From DATILL01 sp035476575 (lineage in GTDB: Bacteria; Actinomycetota; Actinomycetes; Mycobacteriales; JACQDL01): DNA of 61,260 bases. Below, piece after piece: positions 42,626 to 53,881 of the stretch (positions are counted from its first letter, which is position 1; every line of letters starts with the position of its first letter). The translations under genes were made by a program, and so were the position numbers. The notes under the pieces were generated by a model. It did no database searches. It worked only from the letters and a program-made list of their open reading frames with translations, and was not told the origin of the DNA. Where the stretch lies: positions 1 to 61,260 of the forward strand of contig DATILL010000086.1 in the NCBI GenBank assembly GCA_035476575.1, given 5' to 3'.

Positions 42626-43420
42626 ATGTCGCCCGTGCGGTCCGGTCTGCTCGCCGCCTGGGGTAGTGCGTGGCTGGCCGGCCGGGTCGGCTACGACGAG
42701 CTGGTGGCCGAGGTGACCCGGGAGGACGAGCCGCACCGGGTGGCCGGCCTGCCCGGCTCGGACACCGTCGGCCCAGATGGCCTGGGCAGCCTGGGCGGCT
42801 CAGACAGGGGCGTGCCGCTGCTCTGGGTGCTGTCGGCCTGGCGGGACCGGGGGGTGCGCAGCCTTGCCGTGGTGCTGCCGGTGCCGGGCGACCCGCGTGG
42901 GCTGCCCGGGCCGGGGGCGTTCACGACGGCCGCCCTGGAGGCGGGCGAGGCGGTGCTGGGGGGCGAGCTCGGGCTGGTGCCCAGGATCAGCCGGCACGGC
43001 TCGGTCGGCAGCGTCACGGTGCTGGTGCGCTGGCAGGGGTACCACGGGCTGCCGCCGGTGCCGGTCAGCGAGCCACTGAGCGTGGCCGAGGCGCAGCACG
43101 AGCTGACCACTGCGATGCGGGACGCTGCCACGGAGCTGGCCGGGCTGGACGCCGCGTCCTGGCGGCCGGACGTGGCCGAGAACGTGGCCAGGCTGCGCCG
43201 CCGGACCGCCCCTGCCCCGCTGCCGCCGGGCCACGACCCACGGGCGGTCCGGCTGCTCGTGCAGGCCGACCGGCTGGCCGCCGTCCTTGAGCTGGCCGAC
43301 GCCGACGCTCCCGGTGGGGCGCTTACCACCCATGCGGCCAGTGCCCGGTCGGCCGCGCTCCGTCCACTGTGGACGGCGGTACGGCGGGCCCGGCTGGCGG
43401 CGTACAACTCCGGTGGCTGA
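42626..43420 (+). CDS. Conserved actinobacterial protein next to hemH
   Basis: This 264-residue protein (SGLLAAWGSAWLAGRVGYDE, GVPLLWVLSAWRDRGVRSLA, VVLPVPGDPRGLPGPGAFTT, ALEAGEAVLGGELGLVPR) is largely hydrophobic-helical/strand without membrane segments. A C-terminal helical part ends LRPLWTAVRRARLAAYN. Genes of this type sit beside hemH in many actinobacteria (Rv1486c is the mycobacterial counterpart by position). No catalytic motif is seen; function unknown. It diverges from the DUF3097 gene and converges on hemH. Confidence 0.75.
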   Translation: MSPVRSGLLAAWGSAWLAGRVGYDELVAEVTREDEPHRVAGLPGSDTVGPDGLGSLGGSDRGVPLLWVLSAWRDRGVRSLAVVLPVPGDPRGLPGPGAFTTAALEAGEAVLGGELGLVPRISRHGSVGSVTVLVRWQGYHGLPPVPVSEPLSVAEAQHELTTAMRDAATELAGLDAASWRPDVAENVARLRRRTAPAPLPPGHDPRAVRLLVQADRLAAVLELADADAPGGALTTHAASARSAALRPLWTAVRRARLAAYNSGG

Positions 43421-43533
43421 CGTTCCACTTCGAGATGGGCCGCCGGGGGCTGATCGACGTCGCCAGCACGACGGAAGCGGCTGATTGGCACGCGATGTGC
43501 CTGTTCGAGCGCCAGGGGCTTTCGTCGTACCGG

Positions 43534-44556
43534 CTAGAGGGACGGGCGGCGGGCGGGGGCCGGGCAGCAACCGGCCGGGCACACGTCGTGGCTGGGCCCG
43601 TACCGGCCGAAGGCCAGGCGGGGCGCCCCGGACTGCCGCTCAGCCACCAGCTCCACGATCATCCGCACGAACCTCGGGTGCACGCCCACGGTGGCGGCCC
43701 GGGCATAGGCCAGGCCGAGCCCAGCGGCCGTCTCGCGGGCCTCGTGGTCCAGGTCCCACGCCACCTCGACATGATCGCTGACAAACCCGACCGGTGACAC
43801 CACGACGGCCGGAGCTCCCTGGCCAGCCAGCTCCGTGAGATGGTCGTTGATGTCCGGGCCAAGCCACGGCACCCGCGGCGGCCCGGACCGCGACTGCCAT
43901 ACCACGTCGAACGCGCCACCCGGCCGCACCAGCTCGGTCACCAGCCGGGCGGCCTCGGCCACCTGGACGGCGTACCAGCCGTTCCGCTCCGGCCCGGCCG
44001 CATCGTTCATCGCGACCGGGATGCTGTGCGCGGTGAACACCAGCCGGGCTTCGGCCCTGAGCGGCGCCGGCAGCTCCGCCAGCGCGGCCCGCACCGCGTC
44101 GGCGTTCGGCTCGATGAAACCCGGGTGGTTGTAGAAGTGGCGCAGCTTGTCGATCGTGGGCGCCGTCGGCCCGGCGGCCGCGCGGGCCCGGTCCAGGTCC
44201 TCCCAGTACTGCCGGCAGCCCGAGTACGACGAGTAGCCACTGGTGGCGAAGGCCAGCGCCCGCGTCACGCCGGCCGCGGCCATCTCCCGGACGGCGTCCT
44301 CGACGTACGGGTACCAGTTCCGGTTGCCCCAGTACACGCCGATGTCGAGCTCGGCCCGCAGCGCGGCCAGCAGCGCCCGGTTCTGCGCGTTGATCGGGGA
44401 CACCCCGTCGAAGTGCTGGTAGTGCTCGACGACGGCGAGCAGCCGCTCCCGCGGCACCCCCCGGCCGCGCACGACGTTCTCCAGGAACGGCAGCACGTCG
44501 GCTGGCCCCTCCGGCCCGCCGAACGACAGCAGCAGCAGCGCGTCGTACTGGGCCAT
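43534..44556 (-). CDS. hemH: Ferrochelatase (coproporphyrin type)
   Basis: About 340 residues from ATG 44556. It has MAQYDALLLLSFGGPEGPAD, YWGNRNWYPYVEDAVREM, the metal-site His in VFTAHSIPVAM, WQSRSGPPRVPWLGPDIND and SPVGFVSDHVEVAWDLDHEA. Actinobacterial enzymes insert Fe2+ into coproporphyrin III and carry a [2Fe-2S] cluster; the Cys in SGCRQYWEDL and the C-terminal CPAGCC provide its ligands. No ribosome site is obvious; a 16-bp duplication places a Met-Ala-Gly-Tyr-stop mini-frame just before the ATG (TGAGATG), which could couple translation. It lies 34 nt after fabI. Confidence 0.92.
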   Translation of the reverse strand: MAQYDALLLLSFGGPEGPADVLPFLENVVRGRGVPRERLLAVVEHYQHFDGVSPINAQNRALLAALRAELDIGVYWGNRNWYPYVEDAVREMAAAGVTRALAFATSGYSSYSGCRQYWEDLDRARAAAGPTAPTIDKLRHFYNHPGFIEPNADAVRAALAELPAPLRAEARLVFTAHSIPVAMNDAAGPERNGWYAVQVAEAARLVTELVRPGGAFDVVWQSRSGPPRVPWLGPDINDHLTELAGQGAPAVVVSPVGFVSDHVEVAWDLDHEARETAAGLGLAYARAATVGVHPRFVRMIVELVAERQSGAPRLAFGRYGPSHDVCPAGCCPAPARRPSL

Positions 44557-44585
44557 CTCAGTAGCCGGCCATCTCAGTAGCGGGC
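44554..44585 (-). repeat. 16-bp tandem duplication at the hemH start
   Basis: GGCCATCTCAGTAGC occurs at 44552 and 44568 on the forward strand (period 16). On the coding strand the first copy gives ATG GCC GGC TAC TGA, whose stop ends 1 nt before the hemH ATG. Confidence 0.85.
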
Positions 44586-44590
44586 CACTC

Positions 44591-45361
44591 TCACGCCCCG
44601 ACGGCGTGGAACCCGCCATCCACGTGCACGATCTCGCCCGACGTGGCGGGGAACCAGTCGGACAGCAGCGCGACGCAGGCCTTCGCGGTGGGCTCGGCGT
44701 CGTGCACGTCCCAGCCGAGCGGCGCCCGACCCTTCCAGGTGTCCTCGAACTGGTCGAAGCCCGGGATGCTCCTGGCCGCCATCGTGCGCAGCGGGCCAGC
44801 CGCCACCAGGTTGACCCGGACCTGCCGCGGGCCGAGGTCGCGGGCCAGGTAGCGGGCGGTGGACTCCAGCCCGGCCTTGGCCACGCCCATCCAGTCGTAG
44901 ACCGGCCACGCCCGGGTCGCGTCGAAGGTCAGCCCGACCACCGACCCGCCCTCGCCCAGCATCGGCAGGCAGGCCACCGTCAGCGACTTCAGCGAGTACG
45001 TCGAGACGTGTACGGCGGTCGCCACATCCTCCCACGGCGCGTCCAGGAACCCGCCGCCCAGGCAGGACTGGGGCGCGAACCCGATCGAGTGCAGCACGCC
45101 GTCCAGCCCATCCAGGCCAGCCTCCGTGCGCAGCCGGTCGGGCAGCGAGCCGAGCTGCCCGGCATCCGTCACGTCCAGCTCCACCACGGGCGCGGTGGTG
45201 GGCAGCTTGCGGGCCACCCGCTCGACCAGGGACATCCGGCCGAACCCGGTCAGCACCACCTCGGCGCCCTGCTCCTGCGCCAGCCGGGCGGCGGAGAAGG
45301 CGATCGAGGCGTCGGTGATGACGCCGGTGATGAGCAGTCGCTTGCCTTCGACGATTCCCAA
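44591..45361 (-). CDS. fabI: Enoyl-ACP reductase (FabI/InhA type)
   Basis: The 256-residue protein starts MGIVEGKRLLITGVITDASI, with the FabI-specific GxxxxxSIA pattern of the NADH site. It has LHSIGFAPQSCLGGGFLDAP (substrate loop), the catalytic YDWMGVAKAGLE (Tyr and Lys with YxxxxxxK-type spacing) and NLVAAGPLRTMAARSIPGF, and ends VHVDGGFHAVGA. It reduces enoyl-ACP in the last step of FAS II elongation. The order fabG-fabI-hemH is conserved in actinobacteria, where the gene is inhA in mycobacteria. Directly preceded by fabG. Confidence 0.94.
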   Translation of the reverse strand: MGIVEGKRLLITGVITDASIAFSAARLAQEQGAEVVLTGFGRMSLVERVARKLPTTAPVVELDVTDAGQLGSLPDRLRTEAGLDGLDGVLHSIGFAPQSCLGGGFLDAPWEDVATAVHVSTYSLKSLTVACLPMLGEGGSVVGLTFDATRAWPVYDWMGVAKAGLESTARYLARDLGPRQVRVNLVAAGPLRTMAARSIPGFDQFEDTWKGRAPLGWDVHDAEPTAKACVALLSDWFPATSGEIVHVDGGFHAVGA

Positions 45362-45399
45362 CCCAGAACCTCCCGCGAGCTCAGCTTCCTGTGACCGAC

Positions 45400-45435
45400 C
45401 AGTGACCCATGCCCAGATCAGTGACCCATGCCCAG
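45400..45435. repeat. 19-bp-period duplication across the fabG stop
   Basis: CAGTGACCCATGCCCAG occurs at 45400 and 45419. On the coding strand the last codons of fabG (GLGMGH plus TGA) are duplicated just behind the stop. Confidence 0.8.
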
Positions 45436-46122
45436 CCCGCCGTCGACCGGGATCACCGCACCGGTGATGTACGCCGCCCCATCGCCAGCCAGGAAGGTGA
45501 CCACCCCCGCGACCTCCTCGGCCGTGGCCATCCGGCCCAGCGGCACCTGGCCGAGAATCTCCGCCTGCCGCTCCTCGCCGAGGACCGCGGTCATGTCAGT
45601 ACGCACGAAGCCGGGGGTGACGACGTTCGCGGTGATGTTCCGGCTGCCCAGCTCGCGCGCGATCGACCGGGCCAGCCCGACCAGGCCGGCCTTGCTCGCG
45701 GCATAGTTGGCCTGGCCGGCCGAGCCGGTCAGCCCGACCACCGAGGAGATGAAGATCAGCCGACCGGAGCGGGCGCGCAGCATCTTGGCCGCGGCCCGCT
45801 TGGCCACCCGGTAGGCACCGGCCAGGTTGGTGTCCAGCACCCGGGTGAACTGCCCGTCGCTCATCCGCAGCAGCAGGGTGTCGTCGGTGATGCCGGCGTT
45901 GGCCACCAGCACCTCGACCGGGCCCTGCTGCGCCTCGACGGCGGCGAACGCCTCGTCCACCTGCCCGGGGTCGGTGACGTCGCACTGGACGCCGAACAGC
46001 CCGTCGGGGGCGCCGCTGCCGCGGTGGGTGACGGCGACCTTGTCGCCCTGGGCGGAGAACGCCCGGGCGATGGCCAGCCCGATGCCGCGGTTACCTCCGG
46101 TGACAAGCACGGAACGACTCAC
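45418..46122 (-). CDS. fabG: 3-oxoacyl-ACP reductase
   Basis: The 234-residue protein has MSRSVLVTGGNRGIGLAIAR (NADPH site), CDVTDPGQVDEAF, ANAGITDDTLLLRM, catalytic Ser in FISSVVGLTGSAGQANYAAS and the YxxxK motif, and ends VIPVDGGLGMGH, the FabG signature. It reduces 3-oxoacyl-ACP in FAS II. It is the first gene of the fabG-fabI-hemH run; a strong hairpin lies upstream, separating it from the VWA gene. Confidence 0.94.
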   Translation of the reverse strand: MSRSVLVTGGNRGIGLAIARAFSAQGDKVAVTHRGSGAPDGLFGVQCDVTDPGQVDEAFAAVEAQQGPVEVLVANAGITDDTLLLRMSDGQFTRVLDTNLAGAYRVAKRAAAKMLRARSGRLIFISSVVGLTGSAGQANYAASKAGLVGLARSIARELGSRNITANVVTPGFVRTDMTAVLGEERQAEILGQVPLGRMATAEEVAGVVTFLAGDGAAYITGAVIPVDGGLGMGH

Positions 46123-46188
46123 CGCCTGAGGCTAACCGCTACCCGGCGGTAGCCCGCCATCGCCGCGCCCGCCTCTCCCGTCCCGCTA

Positions 46189-46254
46189 CCGGCGATCATC
46201 GAGCTAATGGGGCTAAATGATCTCCTTCGACCCCAACAGCTCGATGATCGCCGG
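46189..46254. terminator. Large perfect hairpin between VWA gene and fabG
   Basis: A 17-bp perfect inverted repeat (CCGGCGATCATCGAGCT at 46189-46205 and its complement at 46238-46254) encloses a 32-nt loop with a further 5-bp TGGGG/CCCCA stem. It lies 30 nt past the stop of the VWA gene and 67 nt before fabG. It has no U-tract, as usual for actinomycete terminators. It probably isolates the moxR operon from the fab genes. Confidence 0.7.
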
Positions 46255-46283
46255 GGAAGGCGAGGGAAGGCAGGGAAGGCGGC

Positions 46284-47255
46284 TCAGACCAGGCGGTTCG
46301 TCCACCACAGCGACAGCGCGGCGGCGGCGAAGCCGAGCAGCAGGGCAGTGCCCACGAACCAGGCGGTGACCTCCCGGCGGGCGGTGGCGTAGCCGACCTG
46401 GCTGCCCAGGTCGCGGTAGACGTCCTGCAGCTCACCCGCGCTCACGGCGGAGTGGTAAGAGCCGCCGGTGCGCTGCGCGATCTCCTTCAGGGTGGAGCGG
46501 TCGGCTGGCACCGCCACCCGCTCGCCACCGATGTCGACCGTGCCGTCCTCGGTCCCGAACGCGATGGTGGACACCGGCACACCCGCCCCGCGGGATGCCG
46601 CCACGGCCTCGTCGACGGACCGGCCCTGCTTGCTGTCGCCGTCCGACATGAGCACCACCGCGGCCGGGACCGGCTGGCCGTTAGCGTCCCTCGTCTGGGC
46701 GGCGACCGCACGGATCGCATCCAGCGAGGAGAAGATAGCCTCCCCGATCGCGGTGGACTCGCGGAGCTGCAGGTCGTCAATGGCCCGCAGCACCGCGTCC
46801 CGGTCGGTCGTCGGGCTGACCGAGACGGTGGCGGTGCCGGCGAAGGACACCAGCCCCAGGTTGATCCGGGGCGGGATGAGCTGGACGAACTCCTTGGCCG
46901 CCGCCTTGGCCGCGTCGATCCGGGTCGGCGAGACATCGGTGGCCTGCATGGACAACGACACGTCGATGGCCATGATCACGGTGGCCTGCTCCCGCGGGAC
47001 CCGGACCTGCGTGGTGGGCTTGGCCATCGCCGCGGTCAGCACGCCGAGCGTCAGCAACAGCAGCGCGAAGGGCAGGTGCCGGCGCCAGCCCGGCCTCCTG
47101 GGAACCAGCTTGTCGAGCAGCGCGGTGTTGGTGAACCGGACCGCGTACTTCGTCCGGCGACGCTGCAGCAGGACGTACGCCGCCGTCAGGCCGGCCACCG
47201 CGAGCAGCAGCCACAGCCAGCCCGGCGCCAGGAAGGTGCTCACCATCCGCTCCAC
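46284..47255 (-). CDS. VWA-domain membrane protein (BatA-like)
   Basis: The 323-residue protein has two N-terminal helices (WLWLLLAVAGLTAAYVLLQR, LPFALLLLTLGVLTAAMA), a von Willebrand A domain with an intact MIDAS (DVSLSM near residue 99, VLMSDGDSKQG) and a C-terminal helix (WFVGTALLLGFAAAALSLWW). The domain therefore faces one side between anchors, as in BatA. MoxR-DUF58-VWA sets are thought to assist metal-dependent folding or envelope maturation. It follows the DUF58 gene by 7 nt. Confidence 0.9.
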   Translation of the reverse strand: MERMVSTFLAPGWLWLLLAVAGLTAAYVLLQRRRTKYAVRFTNTALLDKLVPRRPGWRRHLPFALLLLTLGVLTAAMAKPTTQVRVPREQATVIMAIDVSLSMQATDVSPTRIDAAKAAAKEFVQLIPPRINLGLVSFAGTATVSVSPTTDRDAVLRAIDDLQLRESTAIGEAIFSSLDAIRAVAAQTRDANGQPVPAAVVLMSDGDSKQGRSVDEAVAASRGAGVPVSTIAFGTEDGTVDIGGERVAVPADRSTLKEIAQRTGGSYHSAVSAGELQDVYRDLGSQVGYATARREVTAWFVGTALLLGFAAAALSLWWTNRLV

Positions 47256-47262
47256 CGGTCTC

Positions 47263-48267
47263 TCACCGCAGCGCGCCGCCGCTCACGCCGCGCCGCCGGG
47301 CGGCCACGAACCGGACGATGTCCAGCAGCCAGTCGCGGTCGGTGGACAGCCGTAGGTGCGCCGCGTCCGCCCGCCGCAGCGCCCCACCGATCGCGGCCCG
47401 CTGGGCGGCCGCCGCGGCGGCGTACCGGGCCCGCAGGTCGGCGTCGGAGGTCTGCACCTCGACCTGCTGCCCGGTCTCCGGATCGACCAGGGTGAGCAGG
47501 CCGAGCGCTGGCATGGACAGCTCGCGGGGGTCAAGAACCTCCACCGCGAGCACCTCATGCCGCACCCCCATGGCCCGCATCGGCCGCTCCCAGTCAAACC
47601 CGGCGGACCAGTCAAACCCGGCAGGCCGGTCGACCCCGACGCCCGGCCCGGCACCGCCGTACTCGCCGAGGAAGTCGGAGATCACCACCACCAGGCCGCG
47701 ACGCCGCGGTGGCCGGCGCAGCATCTCGACCGCGGCGGCCAGGTCGCCACGGCGGCCGCTCGCCGACCGGGGGGTCCGCACGACCTGCCGGATCAGGTGC
47801 TGGGCATGCGCCCGCCCGGACAGCGCGGCGCTGCGGACCACCTGCTCGCCAGTGGTGGTCAGCGTGCCGATCCGGTTCCCGCCGTGCTGGGTGAGGTAGA
47901 CGATCGCGGCGAGCGCAGCCACCGCCAGGTCGCGCTTCTCGCACCTCGCAGTGCCGAAGTCCAGGCTGGGCGACAGGTCGACCACCACCCAGGTCTCCAG
48001 CTCCCGGTCGGCGATGGTCTCGCGCACGTGCGGCACGGTGGTCCGCGCGGTCACCGGCCAGTCCATCCGACGTACGTCGTCGCCGGGGTAGTACTGCCGC
48101 GCCTCGCCCGGCTCGCTGCCCGATCCCGGCACCAGGCCGAGGTAGTTGCCCTGCAGCAGCCCGTCCAGCTTCAGCCGCACGGTCAGCTCCAGCTTCTCCA
48201 GCACCGCGTCGACGGTGCCGTCGTCCGGGCTGTGCGGCAGCCGGGGCGGCGTGACCGGTCCGGTCAC
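47263..48267 (-). CDS. DUF58 family protein
   Basis: About 334 residues from GTG 48267, overlapping the moxR stop (GTGA). It has LQGNYLGLVPGSGSEPGEAR, RQYYPGDDVRRMDWPVTART, the DUF58 signature RELETWVVVDLSPSLDFGTA and VVISDFLGEYGG. It is a degenerate VWA-like domain protein that couples to MoxR ATPases. An 18-bp in-frame tandem duplication produces the repeated AGFDWSAGFDW near residue 230. The frame is open upstream through the whole moxR antisense-frame region, but homology begins only here. Confidence 0.9.
   Translation of the reverse strand: MTGPVTPPRLPHSPDDGTVDAVLEKLELTVRLKLDGLLQGNYLGLVPGSGSEPGEARQYYPGDDVRRMDWPVTARTTVPHVRETIADRELETWVVVDLSPSLDFGTARCEKRDLAVAALAAIVYLTQHGGNRIGTLTTTGEQVVRSAALSGRAHAQHLIRQVVRTPRSASGRRGDLAAAVEMLRRPPRRRGLVVVISDFLGEYGGAGPGVGVDRPAGFDWSAGFDWERPMRAMGVRHEVLAVEVLDPRELSMPALGLLTLVDPETGQQVEVQTSDADLRARYAAAAAAQRAAIGGALRRADAAHLRLSTDRDWLLDIVRFVAARRRGVSGGALR
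47590..47625. repeat. 18-bp in-frame tandem duplication in the DUF58 gene
   Basis: CCAGTCAAACCCGGC starts at 47590 and 47608. The frame is kept, adding six residues (the doubled GFDW motif) in a loop before RPMRAMGVRHEV. Confidence 0.8.
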
Positions 48268-49457
48268 TGCCCGACGTCCGGGTCGCCGGCAGCGGGTACG
48301 GCGGACGGCCCCCCGGCGCCCGCGCTGGTCGCCGGCCCGGCTGTGGGGCCGACGGTGGGGCCAACCATCGCGCCCGGCACCGGGCCGGCCAGCGGCAGCA
48401 CCGGTACCGGAGGACCGCCTGCCCGCTGCCGGGGGCTGACCTGGGGCAGCGGCACGGTCTGCAGCACCCGGCGGACGATGTGCTCGGACGGCACGCCGTC
48501 GGCCAGCGCGTCGTAGGACAGCACCAACCGGTGCCGCAGGATGTCCGGCGCGATGTCCAGCACGTCCTGGGGCAGCACGTAGTCGCGGCCGCGGGTCAGC
48601 GCCAGCGCCCGGGCCGCGGCGATCATGCCGAGCGAGGCGCGCGGGCTCGCGCCGTAGGCCACCCAGCCGCCCACGTCGGGCATGCCGTGGTCCTTCGGGG
48701 TGCGGGTGGACAGCACCAGCCGGACCACGTAGTCGACCAGCGCGTGGTGCACGAAGATCCGGCTGGCCGAGTCCTGCAGCCGGAGCAGGTCGCCCGGGGT
48801 CAGCACCTGCTCGGCCACCGGGGGCTCCACGCCCATCCGGTAGACGATCTCGCGCTCCTCCTCGGCCGTCGGGTAGTCGACCACGATCTTCATCAGGAAC
48901 CGGTCCCGCTGCGCCTCGGGCAGCGGGTACACCCCTTCGTGCTCGATCGGGTTCTGGGTGGCCAGCACCAGGAACGGCGAGGGCACCGGGTACGTCGTGC
49001 CGCCGATCGAGACCTGCTGCTCGGCCATCACCTCCAGCAGGGCGGACTGCACCTTGGCCGGCGCCCGGTTGATCTCGTCGGCGAGCACGAAGTTGGCGAA
49101 GACCGGGCCCAGCTCGGTGTCGAACTTCTCCGCGCCGGGCTTGTAGATCCGGGTGCCGACGATGTCGCTGGGCACCAGGTCCGGGGTGAACTGCAGCCGG
49201 GCGAAGCTGCCGCCGACCACGGTGGCCAGGGTGTGCACGGCCAGCGTCTTGGCCACGCCCGGCACACCCTCGAGCAGGCAGTGCCCGCGGGCCAGCAGGG
49301 CGACCAGCATCCGCTCGACCATGCGGTCCTGGCCCACGATCACCCGCTTGATCTCGAAGACGGCGCGTTCCAGCAAGGTGGCGTCCTGCGCTGGCGTCGT
49401 GGTTGGTGCGCCGGCCGCCGTACCGTCCGGCGCGCCGGCCCGCGGGGTCTGCGTCAC
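48264..49457 (-). CDS. moxR: MoxR-family AAA+ ATPase
   Basis: The 397-residue protein starts with GTG 49457 behind GAGGAGGG. It has VIVGQDRMVERMLVALLARG, Walker A LLEGVPGVAKTLAVHTLA, VPSDIVGTRIYKPG, Walker B VFANFVLADEINRAPAKVQS, sensor 1 LVLATQNPIEHEGVYPLPEA and sensor 2 GASPRASLGMI. MoxR ATPases act as chaperones with VWA partners, encoded next in the operon. The last about 60 residues are a low-complexity Pro/Gly/Ala tail (PVPGAMVGPTVGPTAGPA). Confidence 0.94.
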   Translation of the reverse strand: MTQTPRAGAPDGTAAGAPTTTPAQDATLLERAVFEIKRVIVGQDRMVERMLVALLARGHCLLEGVPGVAKTLAVHTLATVVGGSFARLQFTPDLVPSDIVGTRIYKPGAEKFDTELGPVFANFVLADEINRAPAKVQSALLEVMAEQQVSIGGTTYPVPSPFLVLATQNPIEHEGVYPLPEAQRDRFLMKIVVDYPTAEEEREIVYRMGVEPPVAEQVLTPGDLLRLQDSASRIFVHHALVDYVVRLVLSTRTPKDHGMPDVGGWVAYGASPRASLGMIAAARALALTRGRDYVLPQDVLDIAPDILRHRLVLSYDALADGVPSEHIVRRVLQTVPLPQVSPRQRAGGPPVPVLPLAGPVPGAMVGPTVGPTAGPATSAGAGGPSAVPAAGDPDVGQ

Positions 49458-49734
49458 CGGGTGCCCTCCTCGTGTTCCGGTCCAGCCAACCGTATGGCGC
49501 GTGAGCTGGGCGTGAGCTTCGCGGGGTCGACCTGGCGGGGTGCCCGGGACGTCCGGGGCAGCGGGATCCCCTTGCCCCGTAGGGGAAACTGCCTTGGCCA
49601 GTCAAACGGGTGACATTGCCGATGACCCCTCGCGATTCTCCGGGGACGTGGTGTAACGTCATCCGCACGTCGGGCAGCTCCCCCCGTGGCTGCCCGACGC
49701 TTTGCGTATCTCGCCATCTGTCGGTTCTGCGGTG

Positions 49735-49962
49735 ATGATCGTGTCACACGTGTCAGACGACGCTTTCGTGTCCGCCGACACAGCGCGTTGCTCCGCCAAA
49801 GCCTGCCGGGCGCAGGCTCGCTGGGCACTCGTGTGGAACAACCCGAGGCTGCACGCTCCGGACCGGGAGAAGCGCTGGCTGGCCTGCGACATCCACCGTC
49901 CGACGCTGGCGTCGTTCCTGGAGGCGCGCGGCTTCCTGCGCCGGGTCGACCCCGCTGGCTGA
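49735..49962 (+). CDS. Small conserved actinobacterial protein (Cys/Trp type)
   Basis: About 75 residues from ATG 49735; nearby GTGs are also possible. The body reads DTARCSAKACRAQARWALVW, NNPRLHAPDREKRWLACD and HRPTLASFLEARGFLRRVD, matching a widespread small actinobacterial family (sometimes mislabelled acetone carboxylase). Three Cys and one His (CSAKAC, CDIH) could form a zinc site. Function unknown. It is divergent from moxR across a 277-nt gap in which I see no other feature. Confidence 0.75.
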   Translation: MIVSHVSDDAFVSADTARCSAKACRAQARWALVWNNPRLHAPDREKRWLACDIHRPTLASFLEARGFLRRVDPAG

Positions 49963-50043
49963 CTGGCTGGGCTGACTGGGGCAGCGGTCAGGTGCCGAGC
50001 CGGGTGGCGCCGTAGTAGCCGGGCCCGCTCGGCTGGATAGGTG

Positions 50044-50871
50044 CTAGCTGGCGACCGCGCGGGCAACCAGAGCCGGAACCGCCGCTCCGATCGGCTGCCG
50101 GATCACCGCGTCGGCCAGCCGGTCGTACGGCGTCGGCGCGCCGTTGACGATGACCACCCGCGCCCCCGCCTCGGCGGCCAGCCCGGGAAGCCAGGAGGCC
50201 GGCGCGACGGTCAGCGACGTGCCGATGACCAGGAACACCGCACACTCGGCGGCCGCGAGCTGTGCGGCGGCGAGCACCTGCCGGTCCAGCGACTCGCCGA
50301 AGAAGATCGTGGCGGACTTCAGAATGCCGCCGCAGGCCAGGCAGGGCGGGTCTGCCTCTCCGGCGTCCAGCCGGGCCAGCGCCTCGGCCATGTCGCGCCG
50401 GTCCCGGCAGGACAGGCATACGGTCTGCGCCATCGAGCCGTGCAGCTCGATCACCTGGTCACCGGCGCTGCCGGCCCGCTGGTGCAGCCGGTCGATGTTC
50501 TGGGTGACGATCGCGCGCAGCCGGCCGGCCCGTTCCAGGTCAACCAGGGCCCGGTGGGCGGCGTTCGGCGTGGCCGACCAGGTGGGATGGTCACGGCGCC
50601 GCCGCCAGGCCGCCCGGCGTATCTCCGGGTCGGCGGCGTACACCGAGATGTCGACCATCCGCTGGGCGGCTGGGTCCGTCGTCCAGACGCCGGTAGGGCC
50701 ACGGAAGTCCGGAATGCCGGAGTCGGTGGAGATGCCGGCCCCGGTCAGCACCGTGGTCACGCCGCCATCGGCCCCCAGCCAGCCAGCCACCCGCACGATC
50801 TCGTCGGCCGCATCCACCACGACGCCCGAGTCTATGCGCGCCCGGTCTCGTACGTGTCGTATAAGAGTCAC
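50044..50871 (-). CDS. SIR2-family NAD-dependent protein deacylase
   Basis: The 275-residue protein has VLTGAGISTDSGIPDFRGPT, VWTTDPAAQR, the catalytic region AIVTQNIDRLHQRAG with HG in IELHGSMAQTVC, and four zinc cysteines (CLSC, CLAC). The end pattern is VIGTSLTVAPASWLP and VIVNGAPTPYD. It removes acyl groups from lysines using NAD+. GTG 50871 is the annotated start; a start near VVVDAADEIV (about 15 codons later) is equally possible. It diverges from acn; acetyl-CoA synthetase and aconitase-type enzymes are common sirtuin targets, but a link is inference. Confidence 0.9.
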   Translation of the reverse strand: MTLIRHVRDRARIDSGVVVDAADEIVRVAGWLGADGGVTTVLTGAGISTDSGIPDFRGPTGVWTTDPAAQRMVDISVYAADPEIRRAAWRRRRDHPTWSATPNAAHRALVDLERAGRLRAIVTQNIDRLHQRAGSAGDQVIELHGSMAQTVCLSCRDRRDMAEALARLDAGEADPPCLACGGILKSATIFFGESLDRQVLAAAQLAAAECAVFLVIGTSLTVAPASWLPGLAAEAGARVVIVNGAPTPYDRLADAVIRQPIGAAVPALVARAVAS

Positions 50872-50872
50872 T

Positions 50873-50926
50873 TGTCACATAATGCTCACCAGCCGCCGTT
50901 CCCGTCCTGGTGACCTTGGTGCGACA
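50873..50926. repeat. Imperfect inverted repeat between SIR2 and acn
   Basis: Arms at 50873-50892 and 50907-50926 match at 15 of 20 positions and carry the sequence TGTCACAT... and ...GTGCGACA around TCACC/GGTGACC. A better copy of the same design lies at 60683-60734. It sits in the shared promoter region of SIR2 and acn. Confidence 0.5.
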
Positions 50927-51088
50927 TGCGCGATGGAGGCGACAAGTACGCGGGCGCGGGCGCGCGTGCAGCTCGGTGCGGGAAGATGATCCCAACGCCC
51001 AGAGATCCAGCATCCAGAGCAGCATTCCAGCGATCCCAGCGCCCAGGTTCGAGCGCCCAGGATCCGAGTGCCCAGAGAGGAGCCCGGT

Positions 51089-53881
<2,793 letters not shown>

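Noticed and set aside
43421..43533. Short forward frame reading MGRRGLIDVASTTEAADWHA
   Set aside because: Only about 30 plausible codons, no ribosome site, runs into the antisense of hemH; insufficient to call a gene.
46284..49457. moxR-DUF58-VWA as a vWA-MoxR conflict system
   Set aside because: Gene order with fabG-fabI-hemH and acn is the conserved chromosomal arrangement of actinobacteria; no effector-associated genes are present.
47263..49668. 801-codon frame that would fuse DUF58 with an N-terminal Arg/Gly/Ala region
   Set aside because: The upstream 470 codons are the shadow of moxR; the real DUF58 start is GTG 48267, overlapping the moxR stop.
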